The notes beneath the pieces were generated by a model. It was not told the origin of the DNA, made no database searches, and saw nothing but the letters and a program-made list of their open reading frames with translations. A program made the position numbers and the translations under genes. Shown one piece after another: positions 12,551 through 22,644 of a stretch of 64,000 nt of DNA (position 1 is the first letter of the stretch; the number at the start of each line of letters is the position of its first letter). Origin of the DNA: Pisolithus tinctorius (lineage: Eukaryota; Basidiomycota; Agaricomycetes; Boletales; Pisolithaceae); NCBI GenBank assembly GCA_024663395.1, contig JANFAH010000029.1, positions 186,001 through 250,000 of the forward strand. Reading direction: 5' to 3'.

Positions 12551-13204
12551 TGTAGGAAAAGTCCAAGTAGCTGTACAACACGAGCTAGATGGCTTAGATA
12601 ACAACAATAAGAAATGAAGGGAACGAATTGTTCGTCCCAAGGGATTCTGGACTGTCGGGACTAGAAGGAAAGACCCAGCGCTTTGTAGCGGTAGTGTTTC
12701 GTGACGTGCGCGGCGTGGTCCGCGGAGTAGTACTGGCGATGCGAGCGGTGCGAGCGGTATACGAAGTTCGTGCGCGGCGGAATGCGAGATGTTCCGTGTA
12801 GACAAAGTGGAAAAGAAACTCGTGGTGACCTTCCGAGTGCCAAAAGGTATCATTCTGTACCTAAGTACAGGGCTTTATAGTCCGGACAAACCCGGAACCT
12901 AAGTAAGACAGGGTACAGTAAAGGGAAGCCGCGCGACAGCGCGTACACAGAAGACAGGCCAAACTGAGGCCGAGGGTATACTACAAGCACTAAAGGAATA
13001 GAGACCGTGATAAAAGAAAGAGTCCGAGGAAAAACAACAACCGGAGCACAGCGGCTGCGGGTATAGCATTGCGCGAGAGGGAGCGAGGGCGTGGGAAGGT
13101 AGCGCGTGAACAACGGTGAACGCGAGATGGGAGCGGACGTAACAGTAGTCACGGAACGGTTAATGATAGGGGCTTACGCGTCCAGGGAATGCGGATTCCT
13201 CACA
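12551..13204 (-). repeat. G3 3' LTR (654 bp)
   Basis: Near-identical to 21987-22640. Open frames inside it (12542-12853, 12661-12843 and 12850-13152, minus) recur in both LTRs, have no recognisable product and are treated as chance ORFs. Confidence 0.95.
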
Positions 13205-13248
13205 CCTGCGGGGGACTTAGATGCTGACCGTCCCCGGTCAGCCACGTG
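13205..13248 (-). repeat. G3 hairpin module, copy A (next to the 3' LTR)
   Basis: CCTGCGGGGGACTT is followed by a perfect 8-bp stem with a 4-base loop, GCTGACCG-TCCC-CGGTCAGC. The GGGGAC of the first block can pair with the GTCCCC overlapping the loop, so a pseudoknot is possible in either strand's RNA. It occupies the place where a polypurine tract is expected, yet no long purine run is visible. A second copy lies at 15347-15385. Confidence 0.8.
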
Positions 13249-13515
13249 GCGCGGAGGACATAAATAGCTTGCCGCGTGGTGATGGCAACGGTGTGGTGCC
13301 GAGGGTTCGAGAACACCGGATGATTCCTCGTGGAAGCGAAGCAAGCATAGAGCCGAGGGACGCGAGAAGGCCGTTGAATACCGCGTATAGGCGTCCGGAC
13401 CGATGACATAAGCGCCTCATGGCCGCTAAGTATATATTTGTTAGTGCGCGGCTCAAACCTTCGCATCGATTTGATTCTTTCCCCCTCATTAATCGCCTTC
13501 TCTATCGCTCTAGTC

Positions 13516-14612
13516 ATGTCTGCTAACCGTGCCCCTCGCCTTTCCCAACTCGTTCGCGCGCCTACTCCGGATCCCGCGGAGGCTGAAAAGGCCTCCTTAA
13601 GAGAGCAGCTTGCAGCCGCGTCGGCAGGGCTCGTGGCTGAGGCGAAGTGTGCGCCTGACGACCGGGAGGACATGCGGGAGGAGAAGACGACGTGGTTGAG
13701 GCGCTGGGAAGAGAAGACGGTAGGTGGTTCGTATGGTGACCTGGCCGCGTGACGCTGACGAGCCCGCAACAGGCGGTACTGATGCCTCTGGTCGAGCGAG
13801 GGAAGGCTCTCGGGGTGTCCGTGCGGGTTGATGCAGAGGATGCTCCCGCGCTGGCGGAGGCTGACGATTGGTACGAGCGGTGGACCGCGGAGGAGGCCGA
13901 AGCACGCGCGAAGGCAGAGCAAGACGTCCAGATGGGTGAGGAGACTGCGGTGGAGGTTGGTAACGAAGGCGCGGGGGTGAAAATGTCTCATGTGGAGGTC
14001 CCACAACCGGCTCGCAAGGTAAGTGAGCCTAAGGGGCTCACAATGTCGTGGTAACCATGCGGATTTGCAGCGTTCGCGGCAGACCGTTGCGGAGAGCGAG
14101 GACGAAGCAGGACGAAGGGTCGTGATCCCGCCCGGGTCGGTTCTGCACAAGGTGCCATGCGCGAGGTGCTCAGTGAAGAACGCGGTGTGTTTCGGTGTAG
14201 AGGGTCGAACATGCGACGGCTGCACGCGTATGAAGCAGGGGTGCGAGAAGTCGACGAAGGCCGCGGGAAAGCGAGCGCAGGCCGGCGCATCAGTTGGTAA
14301 GTGACGAGTGCGTTTCAACGCGACCGAGACTAATCCGCTGCAGGGCGATCCTCGAAGGCTCCTAAGGCCGGTCCGTCTAAGCGGGCTCACGACGACGACG
14401 ACGACGACATCGTGGAGGTGGTTGAGAGCAGAACCCGCGGGAAGGGCAAGGCACCGGTGCATGGCGGACTGGATGGCAAGGCCGCCGCGGCTTTGTCTCG
14501 AGCGCTGACGATGGTGAGGGCCGAGGCCGCAGCTTCGCACGCAGCCACCATGCGTCTGCAGGTCCGCGTCGATCAGCTCGCGGAGGCCCTCGAAGAGCTT
14601 GGCATAGAGTAG
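13516..14612 (+). CDS. Antisense cargo gene of G3: Zn2Cys6-like protein with coiled-coil tail
   Basis: Four exons (13516-13719, 13773-14018, 14071-14296, 14344-14612; ends good to about 1 base) joined by GT-AG introns of about 50 bases give one open frame of about 314 residues. The order is an alanine- and charge-rich helical N-terminus, an acidic linker, a cysteine cluster C-x2-C-x6-C-x7-C-x2-C-x6-C (14158-14244), a basic stretch with a run of aspartates, and a C-terminal helical segment likely to form a coiled coil. The spacing fits the fungal Zn2Cys6 DNA-binding pattern, though the usual basic residues between the first cysteines are reduced. The gene lies opposite to gag-pol, between pol and the 3' LTR. 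Its role is unknown; DNA or RNA binding is an inference. The 765-residue minus-strand ORF across it is a shadow. Confidence 0.75.
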
Positions 14613-15346
14613 AAGACTGCGTAGATTGTAGACACCCTTTTGCGTCCTGTTCTGTTTCCGCTGCCGCCCGCGCCTTATGCGCGGGAACATATCAAGCCTT
14701 GTCTCGTCTCCGGTAGTTGTGACATCAGGCATTGCGAAGGACCTCTGTCCGCTCGGCGAGGAACTGGCCCTGGACTGGCCGCGGTAGCGTAGAGTGCGCG
14801 GGGTACCGCCCGACTTGTCTTCTTCGTGCGGCTTTCGACTGCTCTCAGCGGTGAGTCCTCGTGGTGTGGTGTTGACGGTAGGTTGTGACAATTTCTTGAA
14901 GAGAGAACGAAGGGAACGTTTGTTGGGTAACTGGGACGGTCTTTGGGTATTAATTGGAAGGAGACAGAAGGAAAACTGAAAGGAGAACGGATCAAGGGGC
15001 GCACGCTGGCTGCGCGTTCGAAGAAGAAATGCGCGGGGTGGTTGCGAGTATCCGCGGTATACAGTGGCCAAGGATGGTATCAGCGAGACTTGTAAGAGAG
15101 ATAAGAGAGACATTGTTTTGGCTATATACTTATTCGGTGTTTTGTTATTTTTCTGGACGGTTTTGGACTTTTTGTAAGCGGTTTTTATGTTTTTTGAGCG
15201 AGGACTAGCTATCAGTAGAATCACCGGACGAAACCCGGGGTGGAATAGAGGTCTCCGGACGAACCCCGGGGTAAAACAGATAAAGGGAAACGAACTATGT
15301 CTGATATCGGGTGTATCGGGTGAATCAAGTGGTATGCTGGTCACCC
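14613..15346. other. Non-coding stretch of G3 between the antisense gene and pol
   Basis: It holds the 3' flank of the antisense gene and no convincing ORF. Two near-identical motifs, CCGGACGAAACCCGGGGT and CCGGACGAACCCCGGGGT, lie 33 bases apart around 15224-15274. Each contains or nearly contains the palindrome ACCCCGGGGT. Their role is unknown; they could belong to the 3' ends of either convergent transcript. Confidence 0.5.
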
Positions 15347-15385
15347 CTGCGGGGGACTTTGAACGCTGACTGTCCCCAGTCAGCA
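15347..15385 (-). repeat. G3 hairpin module, copy B (after the pol stop)
   Basis: The same 14-base block CCTGCGGGGGACTT is followed by GCTGACTG-TCCC-CAGTCAGC, an 8-bp stem. Compared with copy A, both arms changed so that pairing is kept (C-G to T-A). Both changes are also CpG transitions. It lies about 140 bases beyond the pol stop. Confidence 0.8.
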
Positions 15386-15524
15386 TGGGAGAAGGAACGA
15401 GTGTAGTAGAGGAAGCCGTGGGGAGGCGGGCGAGGCCGCGGAAAGAGGTATGGGTATCGTGGGAGAAGAGGGTACGGGGGAATAGCGCGATGGACAAACT
15501 GTGGATACTGGAAAGGACGGATAG

Positions 15525-18500
15525 TCAGCTGTCCGCGGAGAAAGCCTCCACATCATCATCAGTGGGGTCATCCTCAGCCTCTTCGAGAAGGTGGTCTAGT
15601 TCTTCATCATCTAGCCCAGTAATGCGAGTCACGGTTGCGCGGGTCTGAGACCGCGGGTGGTAGGGAAGTAAGCGGAATGCAGCGAAGCGGAGTTTGGAGA
15701 TGGAGCCATCCAACTCGGCCAGTAGGTACGAGCCCCCAGTGGTCCGACGAAGGACAACCATGGGACCGGTGTACCGCGGCTTTGTCTTCCGGTTCAGCTC
15801 TTTCTCTACGCGGGAGTTGCGAACGAGCACGAGGGTGCCGGGAGCGAAGTTATGGTCTTTGATGCGATGCTGAAAGGCGGTTTCGAACTGTTGGATAGAC
15901 TGGAAGCGTGCGCGGAGGACGTTGCCGCGGACCTGATCTAAATCATCCTGACGCTTCTGTAGCTGGCGCGCACGCCAAGCAATCAGTTCTGTGGTAGTCA
16001 GCGGTGTTGCATCATCGCGGGACAGGGGTAAGAGGAAGGTAGCCTCAGCGAGATCAAATGGAAACAGCGGCTCGACACCATGCACCATGAAGTAAGGGGA
16101 TAAACCCGTAGACTTCAGAATGGTGACCCGCTCGGCCCAGAAGACGGAGTGCGCAACGGTGTGCCAGCGGCGATCATCGTTCTCGCAGCTCTTCATGATA
16201 GCCTCGCGAACATCATAGTGGCGACGCTCTACAATGCCGTTAGCCTGAGAGTTGTAAGGAGAGATACGGATGTGACGGATATGATATTGCGCGGCTAGGG
16301 CATCTAAGGCCTGGACGAACGCGGGACCATTGTCAGTGACAATCTCGGTGAGCGGGCCCCAGCGGCATAGGATGTCCTCGAAGATGAAGGACGCGAGCGC
16401 GGTACTATTTTCCGCGCGCAACATACGCCATTCGGGATAAGAGGTGAGCGCGCAACGAGCCTGTACTATGTAGCGGTAGCCGCCGGCTTTGGGCATCAGC
16501 ATCGTGTCAATGTGAGCTTTATGAAACAGGCCCCCTATCATGGGTACAGTGGGGGGGATATGAAGCTTTTGCATCTGGCGGATCTGGCATTCGTGACAAG
16601 TGCGAACATACCACTTCACATCCTCGACAAGAAGAGGCCACCAAAAGCGGAGGAGAAGGCGCGTGCGGACCGTGAAGACTCCCTTGTGTCCGAGGTCGTC
16701 ATGCGCTTCTTTGATGAGACGATACCGCTTGGATTCGTCGACGACTAGCTGGTGCCGTCCGTGCGGTTCTCTACGCCATAGGTTTCCATCTAGGAGGAAG
16801 AAGCGGCTAGCCGAGTTGAAGAAAGATGAGTACTGCGCATCAGTAAGGTCAGGAGGTCGCTCGCGGGTCGCGAGGAATGCGCGGATCATTTCTATCTTTG
16901 CTTCGCGTGCCCGAGCTTTCGCGGACCGCGGAATAGCAGGGTCGTCTGAGGTATCGGAAGGGTTATTAGCATCAGCAGTCACAGAGAATGCGAGATAGAA
17001 GGATGCAGGCGGCGGGAGGCTCGCCCGATGGTAAGCGGGTGGCGGTAGGGAGTGGTGATCTTGACTGGAAAGTGACATAAGAGGCGGGCGGTCATTGACG
17101 ACCTGTGTAGAGAAAGAGTAGAAACGGTCTAGCCAATCCTCATGGTCGTCGTCCTCGGGCGGATCGAGCTCCGACCGCGGACGGCGGGACAAGCCATCAG
17201 GGCCGACATGCCTATCCGCGGGAACGTGGACGAGTTTGAACGAGAAAAGGAGGACGCCAGCGATCCAGCGATTGATCGTCGCGTTAGGCTGTAGATCTGG
17301 GTTATTTATCATGCCCTTAATATACTTCGCATCTACCTCCACAGTGAAGTTAGTGAGACTGAAGATGTATACGCGTACCGCGCGCAACGCGCGGAAGAGA
17401 CCGTACAACTCAAGCTTGGCCTGGGAGTAGCGGCTTTCCACTTCGTTGAGGGTGATGGATCCGAAGCGACTCGGGTACCGTCTGCCATCTTCGCCAAGCT
17501 GGTAGAGGATGTAGCCAACTGCGATGACCGATGTGTCAACTGCTAAAATTACTTCGCGACCGCACTCGTAGTCAATCCTTCGGAGTGCGGGGGACTTTAC
17601 AATTTCGTCCTTGAGTCGTTGCATGGCAGCGCGTTGCGGTTCGTCCCATGTGAATGGTACGTCTTTCCGCATGAGCGCGACTAGCGGCCGCGCAATCTTG
17701 GCGAAATCTTTGATGAAGATGCGTAGCACTCCGCAGACACCGAGGAAACCGCGAACCTGTGTCAGGTTGCGGCACTCGGGCCAGTCGCGGATCTTCTGCA
17801 CTTTGCTTTCTTCAGGAATGCGACCTTCAAAGGTGCACTTGTGGCCAACGATCACAGCGGACGGAGCGGCTAGCACAAACTTCTTTGCCGAGACGGTGGC
17901 TCCGACGTTCTGCAAACGCTGAAGGATACGGTTAACGACTATACAGTGATTCCAGATAAATTTCCGAATCCCAGGATTCTCCGGGATAGTCTCATAGGAG
18001 CCGTCTGCGCGCTGATAGCGGGTGGTCTCGGATTTCACGGGGACGTCATCTATGAAGGGTAGGGTATGATGCGGGATCTCATCCTGGAGAACAAATGCAG
18101 TATCTCCCTGGTATACCTGTACCGCATTCGCATGACCCTGCGGCAGAGTAGTAAGCCGATGTGGTCCGAGGGGGGTACCGAAGGTGGTGAGGTCGCGGGA
18201 ATCGACGTGGAGTGCGCGCTGGTCATACCCGGAGTAGAGGTCCATCATCGCATACACCGCATATCCAGCAAAGGATTCTGCGAGATGTTCTACGAAGGGC
18301 GGGACGGACGCATCGCGGATGGTCACTGCATTCAGGGGCTGTAAGTCATGCACAAGGCGAAGAGACTTTCCGTCTTTCTTTACTACGCAGAACCAGCGGG
18401 AGCGGTAAGCCGCTGTAGAAGGTTCATACATGCCTGACTTGATGCGATCTTTAATCATGTCTATGACCTGGGCATGGATCGCGTTCGGGATAGGGATATT

Positions 18501-19136
18501 GCGTTGGACCCAAGGCGTGTGCGGAATCGTAGGAATCTTTACTGGCGGGAAATACCGTTCGTCTAGGTGTCCGCGCTCTGTAATGTCCCAAGCGAATGCG
18601 AGCTCATGGACCGAAACGAGCCAAGTTACGAGTTTAAGTTCTTCTGGCCAAAGCCAATCTGCAGGGTCGAGGTCAAGTTCCGCGGCCCGTTCGGCAGTGA
18701 AGCGGACGCCCGGGGCGAAGTCTGGAGGATGGGTTGGAAGTGGTTGGAGACCAGCGAGCGGGTCGTCAGGCAGGCTGCGCACGATGCGGTACTCTTCCGC
18801 CATCGGGGCAGGTACCGTCCGAACCTTCTTGGCAACTGGCTTGTAAACGAGGGTGCGAACCGCGGGATCTAGTCGATAAACGCTGCCGAATGCGGCTATA
18901 GCAGAGGGGTTCAGTACTGTCTGAGTGGAAGAGAGGAAAGTGAAAGCAGGCGAGGGCATTCCGGTGGGTATGTTCCGCGGTACGGGTGCCGCGGGCGAAG
19001 AGAAGTTCGTCGAAGTGAAGGCTAGGGATGAGACAGTAGGACTGAGGAACGGATAACAGCGGCTAAACAGGAAACAGGACGTTTTAGTAGGCTCTCCCCG
19101 ACCGTTTGGTGGATCATCGATATTCAAAAACCCCAT
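15525..19136 (-). CDS. pol: G3 Pol: reverse transcriptase, RNase H, integrase
   Basis: About 1,200 residues, read in the -1 frame after gag; the ATG at 19136 is upstream of the slip site and is probably not a start. RT motifs include VVKKDGKSLRLVHD, LPQG and the catalytic FIDD, where most gypsy elements have YLDD. After FIDD there is an insert of roughly 25 residues that I associate with one clade of mushroom gypsy elements. RNase H shows D (VDTS), E and D (EVDA). Integrase has an H-x3-H...C-x2-C zinc domain, then D (HIDT), D (VTDNG) and E (GIVERR). The C-terminus is acidic, with no chromodomain seen. The reading frame is uninterrupted, consistent with a recently active copy. Confidence 0.93.
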   Translation of the reverse strand: MGFLNIDDPPNGRGEPTKTSCFLFSRCYPFLSPTVSSLAFTSTNFSSPAAPVPRNIPTGMPSPAFTFLSSTQTVLNPSAIAAFGSVYRLDPAVRTLVYKPVAKKVRTVPAPMAEEYRIVRSLPDDPLAGLQPLPTHPPDFAPGVRFTAERAAELDLDPADWLWPEELKLVTWLVSVHELAFAWDITERGHLDERYFPPVKIPTIPHTPWVQRNIPIPNAIHAQVIDMIKDRIKSGMYEPSTAAYRSRWFCVVKKDGKSLRLVHDLQPLNAVTIRDASVPPFVEHLAESFAGYAVYAMMDLYSGYDQRALHVDSRDLTTFGTPLGPHRLTTLPQGHANAVQVYQGDTAFVLQDEIPHHTLPFIDDVPVKSETTRYQRADGSYETIPENPGIRKFIWNHCIVVNRILQRLQNVGATVSAKKFVLAAPSAVIVGHKCTFEGRIPEESKVQKIRDWPECRNLTQVRGFLGVCGVLRIFIKDFAKIARPLVALMRKDVPFTWDEPQRAAMQRLKDEIVKSPALRRIDYECGREVILAVDTSVIAVGYILYQLGEDGRRYPSRFGSITLNEVESRYSQAKLELYGLFRALRAVRVYIFSLTNFTVEVDAKYIKGMINNPDLQPNATINRWIAGVLLFSFKLVHVPADRHVGPDGLSRRPRSELDPPEDDDHEDWLDRFYSFSTQVVNDRPPLMSLSSQDHHSLPPPAYHRASLPPPASFYLAFSVTADANNPSDTSDDPAIPRSAKARAREAKIEMIRAFLATRERPPDLTDAQYSSFFNSASRFFLLDGNLWRREPHGRHQLVVDESKRYRLIKEAHDDLGHKGVFTVRTRLLLRFWWPLLVEDVKWYVRTCHECQIRQMQKLHIPPTVPMIGGLFHKAHIDTMLMPKAGGYRYIVQARCALTSYPEWRMLRAENSTALASFIFEDILCRWGPLTEIVTDNGPAFVQALDALAAQYHIRHIRISPYNSQANGIVERRHYDVREAIMKSCENDDRRWHTVAHSVFWAERVTILKSTGLSPYFMVHGVEPLFPFDLAEATFLLPLSRDDATPLTTTELIAWRARQLQKRQDDLDQVRGNVLRARFQSIQQFETAFQHRIKDHNFAPGTLVLVRNSRVEKELNRKTKPRYTGPMVVLRRTTGGSYLLAELDGSISKLRFAAFRLLPYHPRSQTRATVTRITGLDDEELDHLLEEAEDDPTDDDVEAFSADS

Positions 19137-21385
19137 TCGACTATACTTTGGTGGCTATGGCAGTGCTTCCCGCACTTGCAGCGCGGACAGCCCTCGCGCC
19201 ACGGGTGCGTGGGCAAAGTGTACTCGCGGCCGTCGTTCGGGTCTCGGAGAGTAATCCGCTGTCCGCCGTCGGGATAATCGTTTGTTACCGCACTCATAAG
19301 GCAAATGAACGGACGTCCGAGGAGCATGTCGAAGTTGGCATGCTCAATTACTTGAACCTGGAGCATGACTGGCCCAGCGCCGAAGTCGAGTTTCAGGTTC
19401 TCTAGTACGCCTACAGTAGTGTCTTTAGACATGTTAGCAGACGTCATAGTCATGAGATGATCGCAGCGCAATGGAAGCCCGATCTTTTCCCAAACGCGCC
19501 TGGGCATGGCGACGATTTCCGAACCGGAATCTAGTACGCAGTTGATGGTGACGTCGGTCCCAGGGACCTTGGCTTCGAGGCAGCGGAGCGGCAGAGTGTG
19601 GTGAGCTACGATGGAGCCGTCGTCACCGCGGATAACGCGGTCTCCGTATTCGCGCGCGGTTCTTTGAGGATCGCGGCCGGTCAGTTCATTTACTTGTACT
19701 CCTTCTTCATCGTCGCTACGAACTACCTCAACCTCGTTTGTGGTGACGCGTTTTGCCATGGTGATGTCTCTGAACTGTTTGCGAAACTCTGGGGCAACTG
19801 CAAATAATTCTTTGACTGGCATGGCAACGCTGGTTTCGAGTACGCGCTCCATGATACGCTTGGGCGCGGCTTCGTCTTCGAGAGGGAACGAGTAACGGTA
19901 CTGGTTTTGATTGCGAGCTGCTGGGTATGGTGTCTGCGACGGAACAATTGCCGCGGGAACGGGGTCCTTGCGCGCGGGCGTTGGAGCCGGATTAGTCGGA
20001 GGAACATATGGTTTCGTAGCGGTAGATGTTGGTGCAGGTGTGGAGGGCTCGGATGCCTGGCAAGCGGCACGCGAACTTTGAACACCAGGGGAAATGATTT
20101 CCTCTTCAACAGTGGCTGCGCGCGGGTCGACTCGTGGGGGGTTGGCAGGACGTGCCGCGGGTCGAGCTGAGATTTCAACTCCGTCGAAGCGGGCTTTCTT
20201 TCCGCGGGGAATGACTGCTCCCTTGTTACCTTTATCCGCTTGGTAGGTAGCCCAAGCTTGAGCGACATATGCTTGGAAGTCAGGGTCGGCTAAGTCTGCG
20301 ACAGGTTCATCGGCATCTTGGACGGTGTTTAAGAAGGCAGAAGGCTGGATCTCCAACTGCACGTCAATTTCGGGATGAGCAACGCAGAAGAGGTTGGCGG
20401 TGCCTTGCGCGGCCGCGTTGCGCGGAGCGGCAGGAGTCGCAGCACGCGCGCTGGCCTGGTCTCTGTCAGCCATGACGCGGTCAACAGCCTCTCTCAGTGA
20501 GTTACATTCAGGGAAACGTGGAATTCGGCTCCCGTCCGCCAGATAGAGATGGTTGTCTGTACCTCTCGTGATCTTACCGGCGCGGATATAAACTTCGACG
20601 AGTGCGCACATCCTCGTCCAGTGGTTGGGGTCTGCACAGAAGCCGCAGCCGGGTCTGCGTTGCTGCGGCGGAGGCTGCGTCTGGAAGTTGTATTCCTGTT
20701 TAACGACAGTACCAGCAGGTGGCACTTGCGGCATGTAAGCCGACGAGGGAGGTGCAGCTGGCGAGGCCGCGGTACCCATCGTCGGTACCGCGCTACGAAG
20801 AGCGGATCCTGTCAGAAGGAACTTGGCGGCTTTGACGACTTCTGCGAGTGGGTATGGATCGTCAGGGTGGAGGTCGGTGCGGACTATAGAGAGTCGATGA
20901 CGAATACGATCTGCGATGGCCCTCGGGAAGCCATTCAGGAACATGGAATCCCGTTCTGTCTCTGCAAGCTTTTTAGTTTTAATGAGCAGGGCAGAAATCT
21001 TAGCGAATTTCCGCTGGTATTCTCCGAGGTCATCCTGGTTCCGCATAGGCTTGGACTGATATTCTTCGACGAGGTACTGCAAGTCTGCACGGCAGTAGCG
21101 GTCGTCACCCTCGCAGCCAGGGTACAAACCCTTAACAGCTACCACGAAGGCATCCCAGTCGTCGGCCGCGGGAGCGGCTTCCGGAAGCGTTTGCCAGACC
21201 TCGGCTTCTTCGAGGTCAGCGTAGCGGATTGCGGCTTTGATCTTGCCACGGTCATCAAGAGCAGCGAGAGTACCGAGGAAGTCGATGTCTTCGAGGTAGC
21301 GCGGAAGCTGCGCGGGAGAATCTCCGCTAAATTTAGGTGAGTTTTGTGTCCCGCGGAGCGGCATCTGAAACTGAGGATTAGCCAT
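19124..21385 (-). CDS. gag: G3 Gag-protease
   Basis: The product is 753 residues if started at the ATG at 21385, but the frame is open further upstream with a proline-rich sequence, so the true start is uncertain. The N-terminal third looks like a retrotransposon capsid (helical, with a PKFSGD...LPRYLEDI start). A cysteine motif C-x2-C-x4-H-x4-C (GCGFCADPNHWTRMC) is a CCHC knuckle near residue 245. A long proline/alanine-rich linker follows. Near the C-terminus there is an aspartic protease with VLDSGSEI and the later hydrophobic-hydrophobic-G motif MLLGRPF. The last residues are Cys/His-rich. Protease is thus in the gag frame, before the -1 shift. Confidence 0.9.
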   Translation of the reverse strand: MANPQFQMPLRGTQNSPKFSGDSPAQLPRYLEDIDFLGTLAALDDRGKIKAAIRYADLEEAEVWQTLPEAAPAADDWDAFVVAVKGLYPGCEGDDRYCRADLQYLVEEYQSKPMRNQDDLGEYQRKFAKISALLIKTKKLAETERDSMFLNGFPRAIADRIRHRLSIVRTDLHPDDPYPLAEVVKAAKFLLTGSALRSAVPTMGTAASPAAPPSSAYMPQVPPAGTVVKQEYNFQTQPPPQQRRPGCGFCADPNHWTRMCALVEVYIRAGKITRGTDNHLYLADGSRIPRFPECNSLREAVDRVMADRDQASARAATPAAPRNAAAQGTANLFCVAHPEIDVQLEIQPSAFLNTVQDADEPVADLADPDFQAYVAQAWATYQADKGNKGAVIPRGKKARFDGVEISARPAARPANPPRVDPRAATVEEEIISPGVQSSRAACQASEPSTPAPTSTATKPYVPPTNPAPTPARKDPVPAAIVPSQTPYPAARNQNQYRYSFPLEDEAAPKRIMERVLETSVAMPVKELFAVAPEFRKQFRDITMAKRVTTNEVEVVRSDDEEGVQVNELTGRDPQRTAREYGDRVIRGDDGSIVAHHTLPLRCLEAKVPGTDVTINCVLDSGSEIVAMPRRVWEKIGLPLRCDHLMTMTSANMSKDTTVGVLENLKLDFGAGPVMLQVQVIEHANFDMLLGRPFICLMSAVTNDYPDGGQRITLRDPNDGREYTLPTHPWREGCPRCKCGKHCHSHQSIVEWGF
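19127..19133 (-). promoter_or_regulatory. Programmed -1 frameshift site of G3 (G GGT TTT)
   Basis: In the gag frame the last codons read TGG GGT TTT TGA. G GGT TTT fits the X XXY YYZ rule for -1 slippage, and the stop follows at once. After a one-base slip the frame reads TTG AAT ATC and continues into pol without a stop. I did not evaluate a downstream pseudoknot. Confidence 0.85.
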
Positions 21386-21986
21386 TGGCGGGTTAGCCTG
21401 TGGTGGCGGTGCCGGATTGGTAACGGGTGGAACGGGTATTGGTTGCGGGTGCGAAGCGGTTAGTATAGTGCGCGAGCGAGCTGGCGGAAGCGTTGGCGGG
21501 TTACTAATTGGCTGATGGGTGGTCTGCGACCGAGTGAGTGGTCGCGGCAGTGTGGCGGATGGAGCTGGGAGTCTGGGTATAGATTCGGAGGCGTCAAAGA
21601 GACGGGAAAAAGAGGGCGTCGGTGATGATGAATCAGATGATGTGACGGGTGTTAAAGGTGATGGCGGGGTTTCGGGCCTTCGGGGAGTCGAGTGGATAAA
21701 GCCACCGGGAAAATCAGGGGCAGTGAGATCTAGGTGATCCGACGCGACGGATATCTGATCTGCCGAGATATCAGGAGGAGTGATCGTGGGTAGTACCCAC
21801 GGAATGTCAGCGGGTAATTGCGCGTGATCCGGTGTTACGGGTGAAACAGGGCGGAAAATGTCGGAGTCTTCTGACAGGTTGAGGTTACGAAAGTGCAGGC
21901 GTAAATTTTCTAGTTCGGTGCGTTCGGCGGTGCGCCTGAGCGACCTTCTGGAAGCGACAGCAGAATCCCTCGCGGTGGGCTCCAGT
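21386..21986 (-). other. G3 leader with candidate primer site
   Basis: This region lies between the 5' LTR and the gag ATG. On the minus strand TGGAGCCCACCGCGAGG begins two bases inside the LTR and is a candidate tRNA primer-binding site; I cannot name the tRNA. The gag frame remains open through part of the leader, so gag may start upstream or have a spliced first exon. Confidence 0.5.
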
Positions 21987-22640
21987 TGTAGGAAAAGTCC
22001 AAGTAGCTGTACAACACGAGCTAGATGGCTTAGATAACAACAATAAGAAATGAAGGGAACGAATTGTTCGTCCCAAGGGATTCTGGACTGTCGGGACTAG
22101 AAGGAAAGACCCAGCGCTTTGTAGCGGTAGTGTTTCGTGACGTGCGCGGCGTGGTCCGCGGAGTAGTACTGGCGATGCGAGCGGTGCGAGCGGTATACGA
22201 AGTTCGTGCGCGGCGGAATGCGAGATGTTCCGTGTAGACAAAGTGGAAAAGAAACTCGTGGTGACCTTCCGAGTGCCAAAAGGTATCATTCTGTACCTAA
22301 GTACAGGGCTTTATAGTCCGGACAAACCCGGAACCTAAGTAAGACAGGGTACAGTAAAGGGAAGCCGCGCGACAGCGCGTACACAGAAGACAGGCCAAAC
22401 TGAGGCCGAGGGTATACTACAAGCACTAAAGGAATAGAGACCGTGATAAAAGAAAGAGTCCGAGGAAAAACAACAACCGGAGCACAGCGGCCGCGGGTAT
22501 AGCATTGCGCGAGAGGGAGCGAGGGCGTGGGAAGGTAGCGCGTGAACAACGGTGAACGCGAGATGGGAGCGGACGTAACAGTAGTCACGGAACGGTTAAT
22601 GATAGGGGCTTACGCGTCCAGGGAATGCGGATTCCTCACA
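21987..22640 (-). repeat. G3 5' LTR (654 bp)
   Basis: The LTR at the start of G3 in its own orientation. It is one substitution away from the copy at 12551-13204, a CpG/TpG difference. It is followed by GCGG, the site duplication. Confidence 0.95.
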
Positions 22641-22644
22641 GCGG

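Larger units (their letters stand above)
12551..22640 (-). mobile_element. G3: young, apparently intact Ty3/gypsy element
   Basis: G3 is 10,090 bp, minus orientation, with 654-bp LTRs at both ends (TGTAGG...CTCACA on the plus strand) differing at one noticed base (CTG at about 13051 versus CCG at about 22491). The site duplication is GCGG (12547-12550 and 22641-22644), possibly 5 bp if a shared T is counted. Reading on the minus strand: 5' LTR, leader, gag-protease, -1 frameshift, RT-RNase H-integrase, duplicated hairpin module, an antisense spliced gene, hairpin module again, 3' LTR. All ORFs are open and catalytic residues are present. Its G+C content is visibly higher than that of the flanks. 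Confidence 0.95.

Noticed and set aside
12542..13152. Small ORFs inside the G3 LTRs
   Set aside because: They are duplicated in both LTRs only because the LTRs are duplicated; no motif or start context supports them.
13200..15497. 765-residue minus-strand open frame in G3
   Set aside because: It has no recognisable motif and a low-complexity Arg/Ser/Pro composition, and it crosses both hairpin modules. The opposite strand holds a four-exon gene with a Zn2Cys6-like cluster, so this is a shadow ORF of GC-rich DNA.
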